From assembly GCA_001723855.1 (NCBI GenBank), contig MCBC01000101.1:1-5572 (forward strand): a stretch of 5,572 nucleotides of DNA. Reading direction: 5' to 3'. This document shows positions 1-5,149 of this stretch, one piece after another (positions within the stretch are counted from its first letter, which is position 1; every line of letters begins with the position of its first letter). The position numbers and the translations under genes are program-made. The stretch is from Candidatus Altarchaeales archaeon WOR_SM1_86-2 (GTDB lineage Archaea > Altiarchaeota > Altiarchaeia > IMC4 > MCBC01). The notes below the pieces were generated by a model. It was not told where the DNA came from. It was given only the letters and a program-made list of their open reading frames with translations, and made no database searches.

Positions 1-600
1 GCAGTGGTCGGGATTCTTATTGCACTTGTGCTTTCATTTACCGATTTCAGGGGTAAAAGCATAGTTCTTGCATTCATAAACGCGGGCATGGGAATGCCTC
101 CTGTTGTTGCAGGTCTTTTTGTTTTCCTGATGCTTGTTTCAGCAGGTCCCTTTGGTTTTCTTAAATGGCTCTTCACGCCGCAGGCGATGATAATCGCACA
201 ATTCCTTCTCATAACTCCTATAATAATAGGAGTAAGCATTTCAGCAATTGATGCGGTTGACCGTCGAATCAAGGACACTGCATACACGCTGGGCGCTAAA
301 ACACTGGATATGGCGGTTGTTGTTGTCAAGGAAGCCAGATTCGGCATAATAACCGCGGTTCTCGCAGGATTCGGAAGAGCAATCGCCGAAGTCGGCGCAA
401 TATATATCGCAGGAGGAAACATCGCATTCTGGGATGCTGAAGCAAATACCTACACTTCATACACGAGAACTCTCACAACTGCAATCGTTCTTGAAACAAG
501 CAAGGGTGATATATCAACATCCATCGCATTAGGTATAATAATCATCGGGATCGCGCTTATCGTTAATTTAATGACTAATTTTTTCCAGGGTAAAAAATGA
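1..600 (+). CDS. tupB: Tungstate ABC transporter permease TupB, 3' part (5' end outside window)
   Basis: This is the inner-membrane permease subunit of a tungstate importer of the Tup type. The open frame runs from the first base of the window, so the gene starts upstream; the GTG at position 4 is an internal valine rather than a likely start. Counting that GTG as residue 1, hydrophobic segments lie near 1-12, 20-47, 61-83, 113-137 and 173-194. Family-like motifs are GMGMPPVVAGLFV (28-40), LFTPQAMIIAQ (56-66), the EAA-loop region around 92-130 ending GFGRAIAEVGA, GGNI (137-140), and TRTLTTAIVLETSKGD (154-169). These match TupB better than ModB or WtpB as I remember the families. Between GGNI and TRTLTTAI there are about 13 residues, more than the short linker I expect in TupB. 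The stop overlaps the next gene by ATGA, so the two are probably translationally coupled. The binding protein TupA would be expected just upstream. Confidence 0.88.
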   Translation, partial: AVVGILIALVLSFTDFRGKSIVLAFINAGMGMPPVVAGLFVFLMLVSAGPFGFLKWLFTPQAMIIAQFLLITPIIIGVSISAIDAVDRRIKDTAYTLGAKTLDMAVVVVKEARFGIITAVLAGFGRAIAEVGAIYIAGGNIAFWDAEANTYTSYTRTLTTAIVLETSKGDISTSIALGIIIIGIALIVNLMTNFFQGKK

Positions 601-1649
601 ATACAATTAAAATTTCAAATTTAAACAAAAATTACGGCGAAAGAGAAGTGCTTAAAAACATAAACCTCAATGTAAGGGCGGGTGAAATCTTTGCCGTGAT
701 AGGACCAAGCGGCGCCGGGAAAACCACTCTTTTACGTCTTATAAACATGCTTGATAAACCGTCGTCAGGGAAGATTTTTTTTAGCAGCGAGGACTGCGAG
801 AACTGCGACCGGCTGAAAATAAGGAGAAATATGGTTCTGCTTTTCCAGGATACTGCGGTTATGAGCGGGAGCGTTTACGATAACGTTTCCTACGGGCTTA
901 AAGTCAGGGGTTTGGGCAAGGATGAGATAACGGAAAGGGTGGCTTTTGCTCTTGAGGAAATGGGCATTTCAGGCTATGAACAGAGAAATGCAAAAAATTT
1001 GTCAGGGGGTGAGAAACAGAGAATGGCGTTTGCCAGGGCAACTGTTTTTAACCCCGACCTGCTTATTCTTGACGAGCCGACGGCAAACCTTGACCCTAAA
1101 AATGTCGGCGTCGTGGAAAAATTAATAAGAAAAATCAATGAAAATAATACCACAATTATCATGTCAACCCACAGGTTTGAAGAAGCAATATCTCTTGCAG
1201 ACAGGATAGCAGTCATTGAAAACGGGGAAATTTTACAGGTGGGAACCCCCGGGGAAATATTCAGGAAACCGGAGTCAAAGCGGGTCGCACAGTTCGTCGG
1301 ATTGGAGAATCTGTTTGAAGGCATAAGCGAAATAAAAGAGGGAATTTCAGAGATTTATGTTAATGAAATTAAAATTTATGCAGTAACTCCAAGAGAAGGA
1401 AAAGTGCGGCTGATAGTACACCCCGAGTCCGTAATTGTTTCAAGGGAAAAACTTGTTTCAAGTGCTAGAAACAATTTTAAAGGCAAACTTGTTGAAGCCG
1501 TTGATAAAGGAATGCTTGTTAAAGTTGTCGTTGACATGGGAATCCCGATAATAACGCTTGTTACGAGAAGGTCTTTTGAGGAACTTAATTTAAATATTAA
1601 TTCGGGGGTTTATGTTTCTTTTAAGGCTTCGGACGTGCATGTTTTTTAA
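597..1649 (+). CDS. tupC: Tungstate ABC transporter ATP-binding protein TupC
   Basis: This is the cytoplasmic ATPase that powers the TupB permease. All nucleotide-binding motifs are intact: Walker A GPSGAGKTT at residues 36-44, Q-loop Gln84 in LLFQDTAVM, signature LSGGE at 135-139, Walker B LLILDEP at 155-161, D-loop at 165-167 and switch His192. The stretch SGSVYDNVSYGLKVRG (90-105) is typical of the TupC group. After about residue 235 there is a C-terminal extension of some 115 residues ending in a beta-rich TOBE-like segment (roughly 285-350, from SARNNFKGKLVEA to the end), which in ModC/WtpC-type ATPases binds oxyanion and inhibits transport; that role is inferred here. The start ATG overlaps the tupB stop as ATGA, with AGGG about seven bases upstream as a weak ribosome site. 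Substrate choice between tungstate and molybdate cannot be settled from the ATPase; the TupB neighbour points to tungstate. Confidence 0.9.
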   Translation: MNTIKISNLNKNYGEREVLKNINLNVRAGEIFAVIGPSGAGKTTLLRLINMLDKPSSGKIFFSSEDCENCDRLKIRRNMVLLFQDTAVMSGSVYDNVSYGLKVRGLGKDEITERVAFALEEMGISGYEQRNAKNLSGGEKQRMAFARATVFNPDLLILDEPTANLDPKNVGVVEKLIRKINENNTTIIMSTHRFEEAISLADRIAVIENGEILQVGTPGEIFRKPESKRVAQFVGLENLFEGISEIKEGISEIYVNEIKIYAVTPREGKVRLIVHPESVIVSREKLVSSARNNFKGKLVEAVDKGMLVKVVVDMGIPIITLVTRRSFEELNLNINSGVYVSFKASDVHVF

Positions 1650-1650
1650 A

Positions 1651-1670
1651 ATATTTACTAAATTTATAAT
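1651..1670 (+). promoter_or_regulatory. Possible TATA-box region upstream of the moaE-like gene
   Basis: The 33-bp gap after tupC is almost pure A/T. It holds ATATTTAC (1651-1658), centred about 29 bases before the ATG at 1683, and TTTATAAT (1663-1670), centred about 17 bases before it. The first has the spacing expected for an archaeal TATA box feeding a leaderless transcript; the second is the better sequence match but too close. No GGAGG-like site precedes the ATG. In so AT-rich a gap, chance matches are likely. Confidence 0.35.
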
Positions 1671-1682
1671 AAAAATAAAAAA

Positions 1683-2075
1683 ATGAACTCCATAAAAATT
1701 AAACCCCTGAAAGGCATTGACTTAAACGACCTCTACAAAGAAGTAAAAACCGAAAACCAGGATAGAATCGGGTGTGTCGTCTCCTTCACCGGAATCGTTC
1801 GCAAAAACACCCGCGGCAGGATCACAAAAGAACTGCACTGGGGTCTTGCCAGGGATACTGAAGACAAACTAAGAAAGATTGCCGATGACGAATCAAATCG
1901 TGAGGGAATTTTAAATATATTAATCTGCCACAACACAGATGACTTGAAGGCACAGGAGCCGATGGTCTATATCCTGGTTGCGGCAGAACACAGGAAAGAG
2001 GGCTTTAAGTGTTTGATGAATATCATAGACCGTATAAAAGACGAAGTTCATTTTGATATGATTGAGAAAATTTAA
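1683..2075 (+). CDS. MoaE-like molybdopterin synthase large-subunit homologue, divergent active site
   Basis: This 130-residue protein resembles MoaE, the large subunit of molybdopterin (MPT) synthase, which uses MoaD thiocarboxylate to put the dithiolene sulfurs on precursor Z. Visible family features are GCVVSFTGIVR (30-40), a central helix region with DKLRKIADDE (61-70), VAAEHRKEGF (99-108, containing the conserved His103-Arg104) and a helix with IIDRIK ending at Lys119. Against E. coli MoaE from memory, His103, Arg104 and Lys119 fall at the same numbers, but the catalytic Lys126 position is Met126, the usual Pro-Phe-Trp-Lys is replaced by HFDM (123-126), the HRIG-type motif is CHNT (82-85), and the protein stops at 130 where E. 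coli MoaE continues to about 150. So the fold is probably MoaE but activity is uncertain; it could be a diverged synthase or a partner/scaffold protein. No moaD is seen here. It lies between tungstate uptake and mobB, fitting a cofactor role. Confidence 0.75.
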   Translation: MNSIKIKPLKGIDLNDLYKEVKTENQDRIGCVVSFTGIVRKNTRGRITKELHWGLARDTEDKLRKIADDESNREGILNILICHNTDDLKAQEPMVYILVAAEHRKEGFKCLMNIIDRIKDEVHFDMIEKI

Positions 2076-2077
2076 TA

Positions 2078-2089
2078 TTTTAATATAAA
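2078..2089 (+). promoter_or_regulatory. Candidate TATA box for mobB (leaderless spacing)
   Basis: TTTTAATATAAA lies between the moaE-like stop and the mobB start. Its core is centred near 2085, about 27 bases before the ATG at 2112, the distance at which an archaeal TATA box would place transcription start at or next to the start codon. No Shine-Dalgarno sequence is present in the 36-bp gap, which agrees with a leaderless message. Background AT content lowers certainty. Confidence 0.45.
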
Positions 2090-2111
2090 TTCAGTTAATA
2101 AAAACAATAAA

Positions 2112-2807
2112 ATGCTCCTCGGATTTTACGGCTGCCACAACAGCGGGAAAACAACACTTATAGGAAAACTGATACCTGAACTTAAATCAAAGGGCTACAG
2201 CGTCGCGACACTGAAAAATATCCCCGGGGAATTTTCAATAGATACTGAAGGGAAAGATACATACAAGCACAAACAGGCAGGTTCGGGGCTGGTTGTGGCG
2301 TCTTCTGTAAACGAGACCGCCTTTATTTTCGGCAGGAGAATGGATTTCAATGAAATAACTGGAAAAATTAAAAGTTATGGTTATGATGTTATTCTTGTTG
2401 AGGGCTTCAAGCGGGAGAGTATTCCAAAGGTTAAGGTTGGGAATATTGAGATCATGGAAAATACCGTGTTTGAATACGACGGCAGCAATTTCAGTGGAAT
2501 TTTAGATTATATCATAAAAGAGGTTGAGGTACAAAGAATTTATGAAAAATTACCTCGCCTTGACTGCAAAAAATGTGGCTTTGTTTGCAGGGAAATGGCT
2601 GGATTAATACTCAATAAAGAGAAGGACTACAGCGACTGCAAAATCATTTCCGAGGAGGAGGGTGATCTTTTAATTGAAGTTAACGGCAAAAAAATCTGGA
2701 CAGGGGGTTTTGTGAAAAACATGGTGAAAAATGTAATTTCCGGGCTTATTTCTTCGCTTAAGGGTGGAGAGGATGCAAAGGAAATTAATATAAGAGTTAA
2801 GATGTAA
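2112..2807 (+). CDS. mobB: MobB-type molybdopterin cofactor GTPase with C-terminal Fe-S-like Cys cluster
   Basis: The N-terminal part (about 1-140) is a MobB P-loop GTPase, which assists MobA in forming or delivering the guanine-dinucleotide form of the pterin cofactor. It has Walker A GCHNSGKTT (7-15), the MobB motif D-T-E-G-K-D-T-Y-K-H-K-Q-A-G (44-57) and VEGFK (96-100). The C-terminal part (about 141-231) is not in ordinary bacterial MobB. It carries LPRLDCKKCGFVCREMAG with Cys152, Cys155 and Cys159 plus Cys176, a C-x2-C-x3-C-x16-C pattern like the small 4Fe-4S domain of RnfB and CO dehydrogenase/acetyl-CoA synthase proteins. The tail after 184 (ending near SSLKGG and INIRVKM) looks conserved-type but I cannot name it. 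The length, 231 residues against about 170 for E. coli MobB, agrees with a fusion. The position directly before fwdB suggests service to Fwd, which needs a tungsto- or molybdo-bisPGD. The start lacks a ribosome site; the frame could not begin earlier without losing the Walker A spacing. Confidence 0.87.
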   Translation: MLLGFYGCHNSGKTTLIGKLIPELKSKGYSVATLKNIPGEFSIDTEGKDTYKHKQAGSGLVVASSVNETAFIFGRRMDFNEITGKIKSYGYDVILVEGFKRESIPKVKVGNIEIMENTVFEYDGSNFSGILDYIIKEVEVQRIYEKLPRLDCKKCGFVCREMAGLILNKEKDYSDCKIISEEEGDLLIEVNGKKIWTGGFVKNMVKNVISGLISSLKGGEDAKEINIRVKM

Positions 2808-2868
2808 ATTTAACAAGAAATATTTTGAGCGAGAAAATTACCGCTAAATTAACATGGACCAAATTAAA

Positions 2869-2931
2869 CTAATATTTAATAGATCATGTTTAATCATGTT
2901 TAATTAATAATACTTGATTCTAATATTTAAT
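2869..2931 (+). repeat. 12-bp direct repeat CTAATATTTAAT flanking the tandem repeat
   Basis: Perfect copies of CTAATATTTAAT sit at 2869-2880 and 2920-2931, starts 51 bp apart, with the 10-bp tandem repeat between them. Each copy contains a TATA-like core, so they may be two promoter elements; the second one runs directly into TTATATAA. They could also be a remnant of a short duplication. In DNA this AT-rich a 12-mer match is suggestive, not conclusive. Confidence 0.4.
2883..2902 (+). repeat. Tandem 10-bp repeat (ATCATGTTTA x2) upstream of fwdB TATA box
   Basis: Two perfect adjacent copies of ATCATGTTTA occupy 2883-2892 and 2893-2902, about 30 bases upstream of the TATA-like TTATATAA. A 10-bp period puts both copies on the same face of the helix, and the position just upstream of the BRE/TATA is where archaeal activators commonly bind. 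That it is an operator is inference; which regulator would bind is not visible. Confidence 0.5.
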
Positions 2932-2991
2932 TATATAAGCATAACAATAGAATAATATAACAATAAAATTTTAATTTCCTTATAGATAAAA

Positions 2992-4311
2992 ATGCACGAA
3001 AATGTAATGTGTCCTGTATGCGGCTGCACCTGTGATGATATTAAAGTTGAGGTAAGAGACGATGAAGTATGTACGCAGAACGCATGTGTTATGGGCAATG
3101 CAAAATTCCAGGAACTTGTAAGTTCGCACAGGATCAAAAACCCGCAAATTAAAATAAATGGTAAATTACAGGATACTGACTGGAACACCGCACTCAATAG
3201 AGCAGCAGAAATCCTTGTGAATGCAAAAAATCCTGCTGTCTTTATGGGAACGGAAACGATATGCGAAGCCTATCATGAAGGCATAAAAATTGCAGATTAC
3301 CTTGGTGCATCAATTGACGGTTCATTTTCACAGTGCCACTGTCCGACAGGGCTGGGAATACAGGAGTCAGGCATGGTCACAGGAACTCTCGGTGAGACAA
3401 AGAACCGTGCTGATTTAGCAATTTACTGGGGCACGAACCCGATGTCTTCACATCCGCGGCACATGTCGCATTACGCGATATTTCCGCGAGGCAAATTCAC
3501 AAAACAGGGCAGGAGAGGCAGGAAATTGGTGGTTGTTGATCCCAGGAAAACTAGGACCGCCGAGATGGCAGACCTTCATGTAATGCTGAATCCGGGCAAG
3601 GATTACGAGTTAATAGCAGTAACAAGAGCGGCACTCAAAGGCAAGGAAATAGACGATATTGCACTGGAGGATATTGGGATCACAAGGGAAACATTTAACA
3701 AATTTTTAAGTACATTAAAGGATGCAAAATTCGGTGCGATCTGCTTCGGCTTGGGGCTTGCAAGCTCCTCTGGAAAGAATCACAACACTGGAGCATTAAT
3801 GCGCATGGTTCAGGAATTAAACGAACATACAAAATTCATTATGGGAATAGATATGGGTCACTGCAATGTCGCGGGGTTTGTCCAGGTAATGTCTTATACA
3901 ACCGGCTACCCTTATGCGGTTAATTTTGCAAGGGGCTATCCTATCTATTCGCCAGGAGAGTTTACAAACGCTGATATGCTTGCAAGGCGTGAAATGGATG
4001 CGCTGCTTGTTAACTGCGCGGATTTAGCTGCGCATCAGCCGAGGAAAAGCGTTGAGTGGATGGCAAAGATTCCTGTTATAAGCATTGATATTGCACCATG
4101 CCCGACAACAATGCTCAGTGATGTCGTGCTTCCTGGTGTGATTGCGGGAATGGAAGCAGAGGGGACATTTTACAGGATGGACCATGTACCTTTGAGAATT
4201 AACAAATTCACAGATCCCCCGTTTGATTTCACAAAGTCGGATGCAGACACACTAAAACAATTACTTGAGAAGATAAAACAGTTAAAGGAAAAAAATAATT
4301 TAATTCAATAA
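2992..4311 (+). CDS. fwdB: Formylmethanofuran dehydrogenase subunit B (W/Mo-bisPGD catalytic subunit)
   Basis: FwdB is the formate-dehydrogenase-like subunit that reduces CO2 to formate at a tungsto- or molybdo-bisPGD centre, the first step of methanogenic CO2 reduction (reversible in methane or methyl oxidation). The length, 439, is normal. The N-terminal [4Fe-4S] ligands are Cys7, Cys10, Cys14 and Cys32 (MCPVCGCTCDDI ... NACVMG). The metal-ligand cysteine is probably Cys115 in SQCHCPTG (113-120), aligning with the Cys or Sec of the usual VCHGP motif; it is encoded TGC, so this is the Cys form. Other family blocks are WGTNPMSSHPRHMS (146-159), VVDPRKTRTA (181-190), MGHCNVAGF (288-296), TTGYPYAVNFARGYP (303-317) and GMEAEGTFYRMD (386-397). 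Odd points are Cys instead of Gly at 117 and an extra Cys12. The start ATG is preceded by an A-rich run without a Shine-Dalgarno site. The fwdG-like gene follows after 31 bp. The neighbours suggest tungsten rather than molybdenum, by inference. Confidence 0.95.
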   Translation: MHENVMCPVCGCTCDDIKVEVRDDEVCTQNACVMGNAKFQELVSSHRIKNPQIKINGKLQDTDWNTALNRAAEILVNAKNPAVFMGTETICEAYHEGIKIADYLGASIDGSFSQCHCPTGLGIQESGMVTGTLGETKNRADLAIYWGTNPMSSHPRHMSHYAIFPRGKFTKQGRRGRKLVVVDPRKTRTAEMADLHVMLNPGKDYELIAVTRAALKGKEIDDIALEDIGITRETFNKFLSTLKDAKFGAICFGLGLASSSGKNHNTGALMRMVQELNEHTKFIMGIDMGHCNVAGFVQVMSYTTGYPYAVNFARGYPIYSPGEFTNADMLARREMDALLVNCADLAAHQPRKSVEWMAKIPVISIDIAPCPTTMLSDVVLPGVIAGMEAEGTFYRMDHVPLRINKFTDPPFDFTKSDADTLKQLLEKIKQLKEKNNLIQ

Positions 4312-4320
4312 TTTATATAA
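4312..4320 (+). promoter_or_regulatory. TATA box for the fwdG-like gene, leaderless spacing
   Basis: TTTATATAA starts one base after the fwdB stop and is centred near 4316, 27 bases before the ATG at 4343. It is close to the archaeal TATA consensus, with A-rich AATAA just upstream in the BRE position. The 31-bp gap has no ribosome site. Together these suggest a promoter of its own, giving a leaderless message, even though the gene sits inside the fwd cluster. Confidence 0.6.
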
Positions 4321-4342
4321 AAATATAAAAACATTCATAAAA

Positions 4343-4573
4343 ATGCCTGAAATAACAATTTACGCTGAAAGGTGTAGGGGATGCGGTAATTGTGTTATAC
4401 AATGCCCAATCAACGCTAAAATTCCTGAGACAGGGGCGGGAAAACCGCAGAACAAAGAAGAAGTGATATGCGTTGAGAGCGGGATTGTCGCGGTTTTAAA
4501 TAAAGATAACTGCATCGGTTGCGGGATGTGTATGAAGGTATGCCCGGTGGATGCGATTGTTGTTGTGAAATGA
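4343..4573 (+). CDS. fwdG: FwdG-like 2[4Fe-4S] ferredoxin subunit of formylmethanofuran dehydrogenase
   Basis: This 76-residue protein has two classic C-x2-C-x2-C-x3-C-P cluster motifs: Cys11, 14, 17, 21 and Cys57, 60, 63, 67. It should hold two [4Fe-4S] clusters and carry low-potential electrons to or from FwdB. The first motif ends in QCPINA and the second in VCPVDAI, followed only by VVVK. The 35 residues between the motifs are longer than in a plain bacterial 2[4Fe-4S] ferredoxin and include GAGKPQNKEEVICVESG; a similar spacer is, to my knowledge, typical of FwdG. Cys43 in the spacer is an additional cysteine. The location between fwdB and fwdA supports FwdG rather than a free ferredoxin, but a general polyferredoxin-like carrier cannot be ruled out. 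No Shine-Dalgarno site precedes the ATG. Confidence 0.85.
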   Translation: MPEITIYAERCRGCGNCVIQCPINAKIPETGAGKPQNKEEVICVESGIVAVLNKDNCIGCGMCMKVCPVDAIVVVK

Positions 4574-4617
4574 AAAAAATCATAAATCATAAAATCTAAT
4601 TCAATAAAAAATTTAAA

Positions 4618-4848
4618 ATGGAGAACACAATGGTATAAATTCCACGGGAGGATTACAAAAAATTAACTGAAAACATATCTATTTCAAGATATGAGTACGT
4701 GCGTATGCGGGAGACAATTGAACTTATGCGCGACAAAGAAGCACTCGCAGATATTGTAGAAAGCACAGAGCAAATCAAGCAGGGCAAATTCAAGACAATT
4801 GAGCAGTTGCAAAAAGAACTACAGTTAGATGGAGGACTTATGATGTAA
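4618..4848 (+). pseudogene. RelB-type antitoxin remnant with in-frame TAA at codon 7
   Basis: From the ATG at 4618 the frame reads M-E-N-T-M-V, then TAA at 4636-4638, then continues open to TAA at 4846-4848. Beyond the stop it reads IPREDYKKL, then EYVRMRETIELMRDKEALAD, then IKQGKFKTIEQLQKEL, the layout of a small archaeal RelB/VapB-like antitoxin (N-terminal beta-strand plus helices; charged C-terminus with the GKFKTIEQLQKEL signature). The expected codon at the stop is a serine or similar in a V-S-I-P-R-E type start; one base change TCA to TAA would explain it. Translation could restart at GTG 4699 or ATG 4705, giving 49 or 47 residues without the N-terminal part, but no ribosome site precedes them. 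The frame is followed directly by a RelE-like toxin remnant. Read errors are an alternative cause. TAA is not the pyrrolysine codon, so read-through is not expected. Confidence 0.7.
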
Positions 4849-5078
4849 TCATTCCAGAGAAACCGGAGAGGCAAATTAAAAAGTTAGATGAAATTAAACA
4901 GAAGAGGGTAGTGGCAAGATTATTGGAGTTAAGAGAAAAACCTGAGTTGAGCAAACCGCTGCATTATTGTAAGATATGGAGTTTGCGGATTGGTAAATAT
5001 AGAGTTAGATATGAGATAAATAGAAATAAAAAACGAGTAGAGATAAAGAGCGTGAGATACAGAAAGGAAGCATATTAA
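4836..5078 (+). pseudogene. RelE/ParE-type toxin remnant lacking a start codon
   Basis: The frame reads TYDVIIPEKPERQIKKLD at the N-terminus and WSLRIGKYRVRYEI then VEIKSVRYRKEAY at the C-terminus, about 80 residues ending TAA at 5076. This is the RelE/ParE fold: first strand and helix, then the L-R-I-G-x-Y-R-V block and the final strand with R-K-x-x-Y. RelE toxins cleave mRNA at the ribosome; ParE poisons gyrase; the sequence does not decide which. The frame has no ATG at all. It is open only back to TGA at 4800, and that stretch holds no ATG, GTG or TTG; the first GTG inside is at 4911, deep in the helix region. The antitoxin frame overlaps it and has GGAGG followed by ATGATGTAA at 4840-4848, just where the toxin start should be but one frame off. 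A short deletion at the junction is the simplest explanation. Confidence 0.7.
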
Positions 5079-5124
5079 TAATTTCAAATAAATTTAAGAT
5101 AAATTACAATAAAACAAATAAAAT

Positions 5125-5149
5125 AATTCAAAAATTTTAATTCAAAAAT
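5125..5149 (+). repeat. 11-bp direct repeat at the fwdA start
   Basis: AATTCAAAAAT occurs at 5125-5135 and again at 5139-5149, the second copy running into the fwdA ATG. The 69-bp gap after the toxin remnant is A/T-rich with no ribosome site and only weak TATA-like runs (AATTTAAGATAAATTA around 5091-5106). The repeat may be no more than low-complexity leader sequence. Confidence 0.35.

Larger units (their letters stand above)
2808..2991 (+). promoter_or_regulatory. Regulatory intergenic region upstream of fwdB
   Basis: This is the largest gene-free gap before the TA remains and the likely main promoter region for the fwd genes. It is strongly AT-rich. It contains TTATATAA (2931-2938), a good archaeal TATA box that would start transcription near 2960 and leave a leader of about 30 bases before the fwdB ATG at 2992. 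AATAATATAA (2951-2960) is a second candidate closer to the gene. Upstream lie a tandem 10-bp repeat and a 12-bp direct repeat (listed separately). No ribosome binding site is visible before fwdB, only an A-rich run. A 17-codon ORF at 2854-2907 has no support as a gene. I see no tRNA or structured RNA. Confidence 0.55.

Noticed and set aside
974..1324. 116-codon open frame on the minus strand inside tupC
   Set aside because: It is antisense to intact ATPase motifs and shows no recognisable family features; a shadow of the real gene.
1641..1650. T6 run at the end of tupC as an archaeal terminator
   Set aside because: The run lies in the last codons of tupC and is short; nothing else at the site distinguishes it from AT-rich background.
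2854..2907. 17-codon ORF in the gap before fwdB
   Set aside because: It has no ribosome site or conserved feature and overlaps the repeat array; chance ORF.
2931..3197. 88-codon minus-strand frame across the fwdB promoter and 5' end
   Set aside because: It mirrors the fwdB coding sequence and AT-rich gap; no promoter, ribosome site or domain features support it.
3334..3345. Possible selenocysteine in FwdB
   Set aside because: The active-site codons are TGC and TGT; there is no in-frame TGA in the gene.
4580..4593. Tandem TCATAAA x2 after the fwdG-like gene as a CRISPR-like or operator repeat
   Set aside because: Only two 7-bp units in a low-complexity A/T gap; no spacers, no dyad symmetry, no clear promoter next to it.
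4636..4638. Pyrrolysine or other recoding of the in-frame stop in the antitoxin
   Set aside because: Pyrrolysine is read from TAG; this codon is TAA, for which no archaeal recoding is known to me.
4653..4874. 73-codon minus-strand frame opposite the antitoxin remnant
   Set aside because: Considered as an alternative gene because the plus strand is broken, but it has no family features while the plus strand matches an antitoxin-toxin pair.
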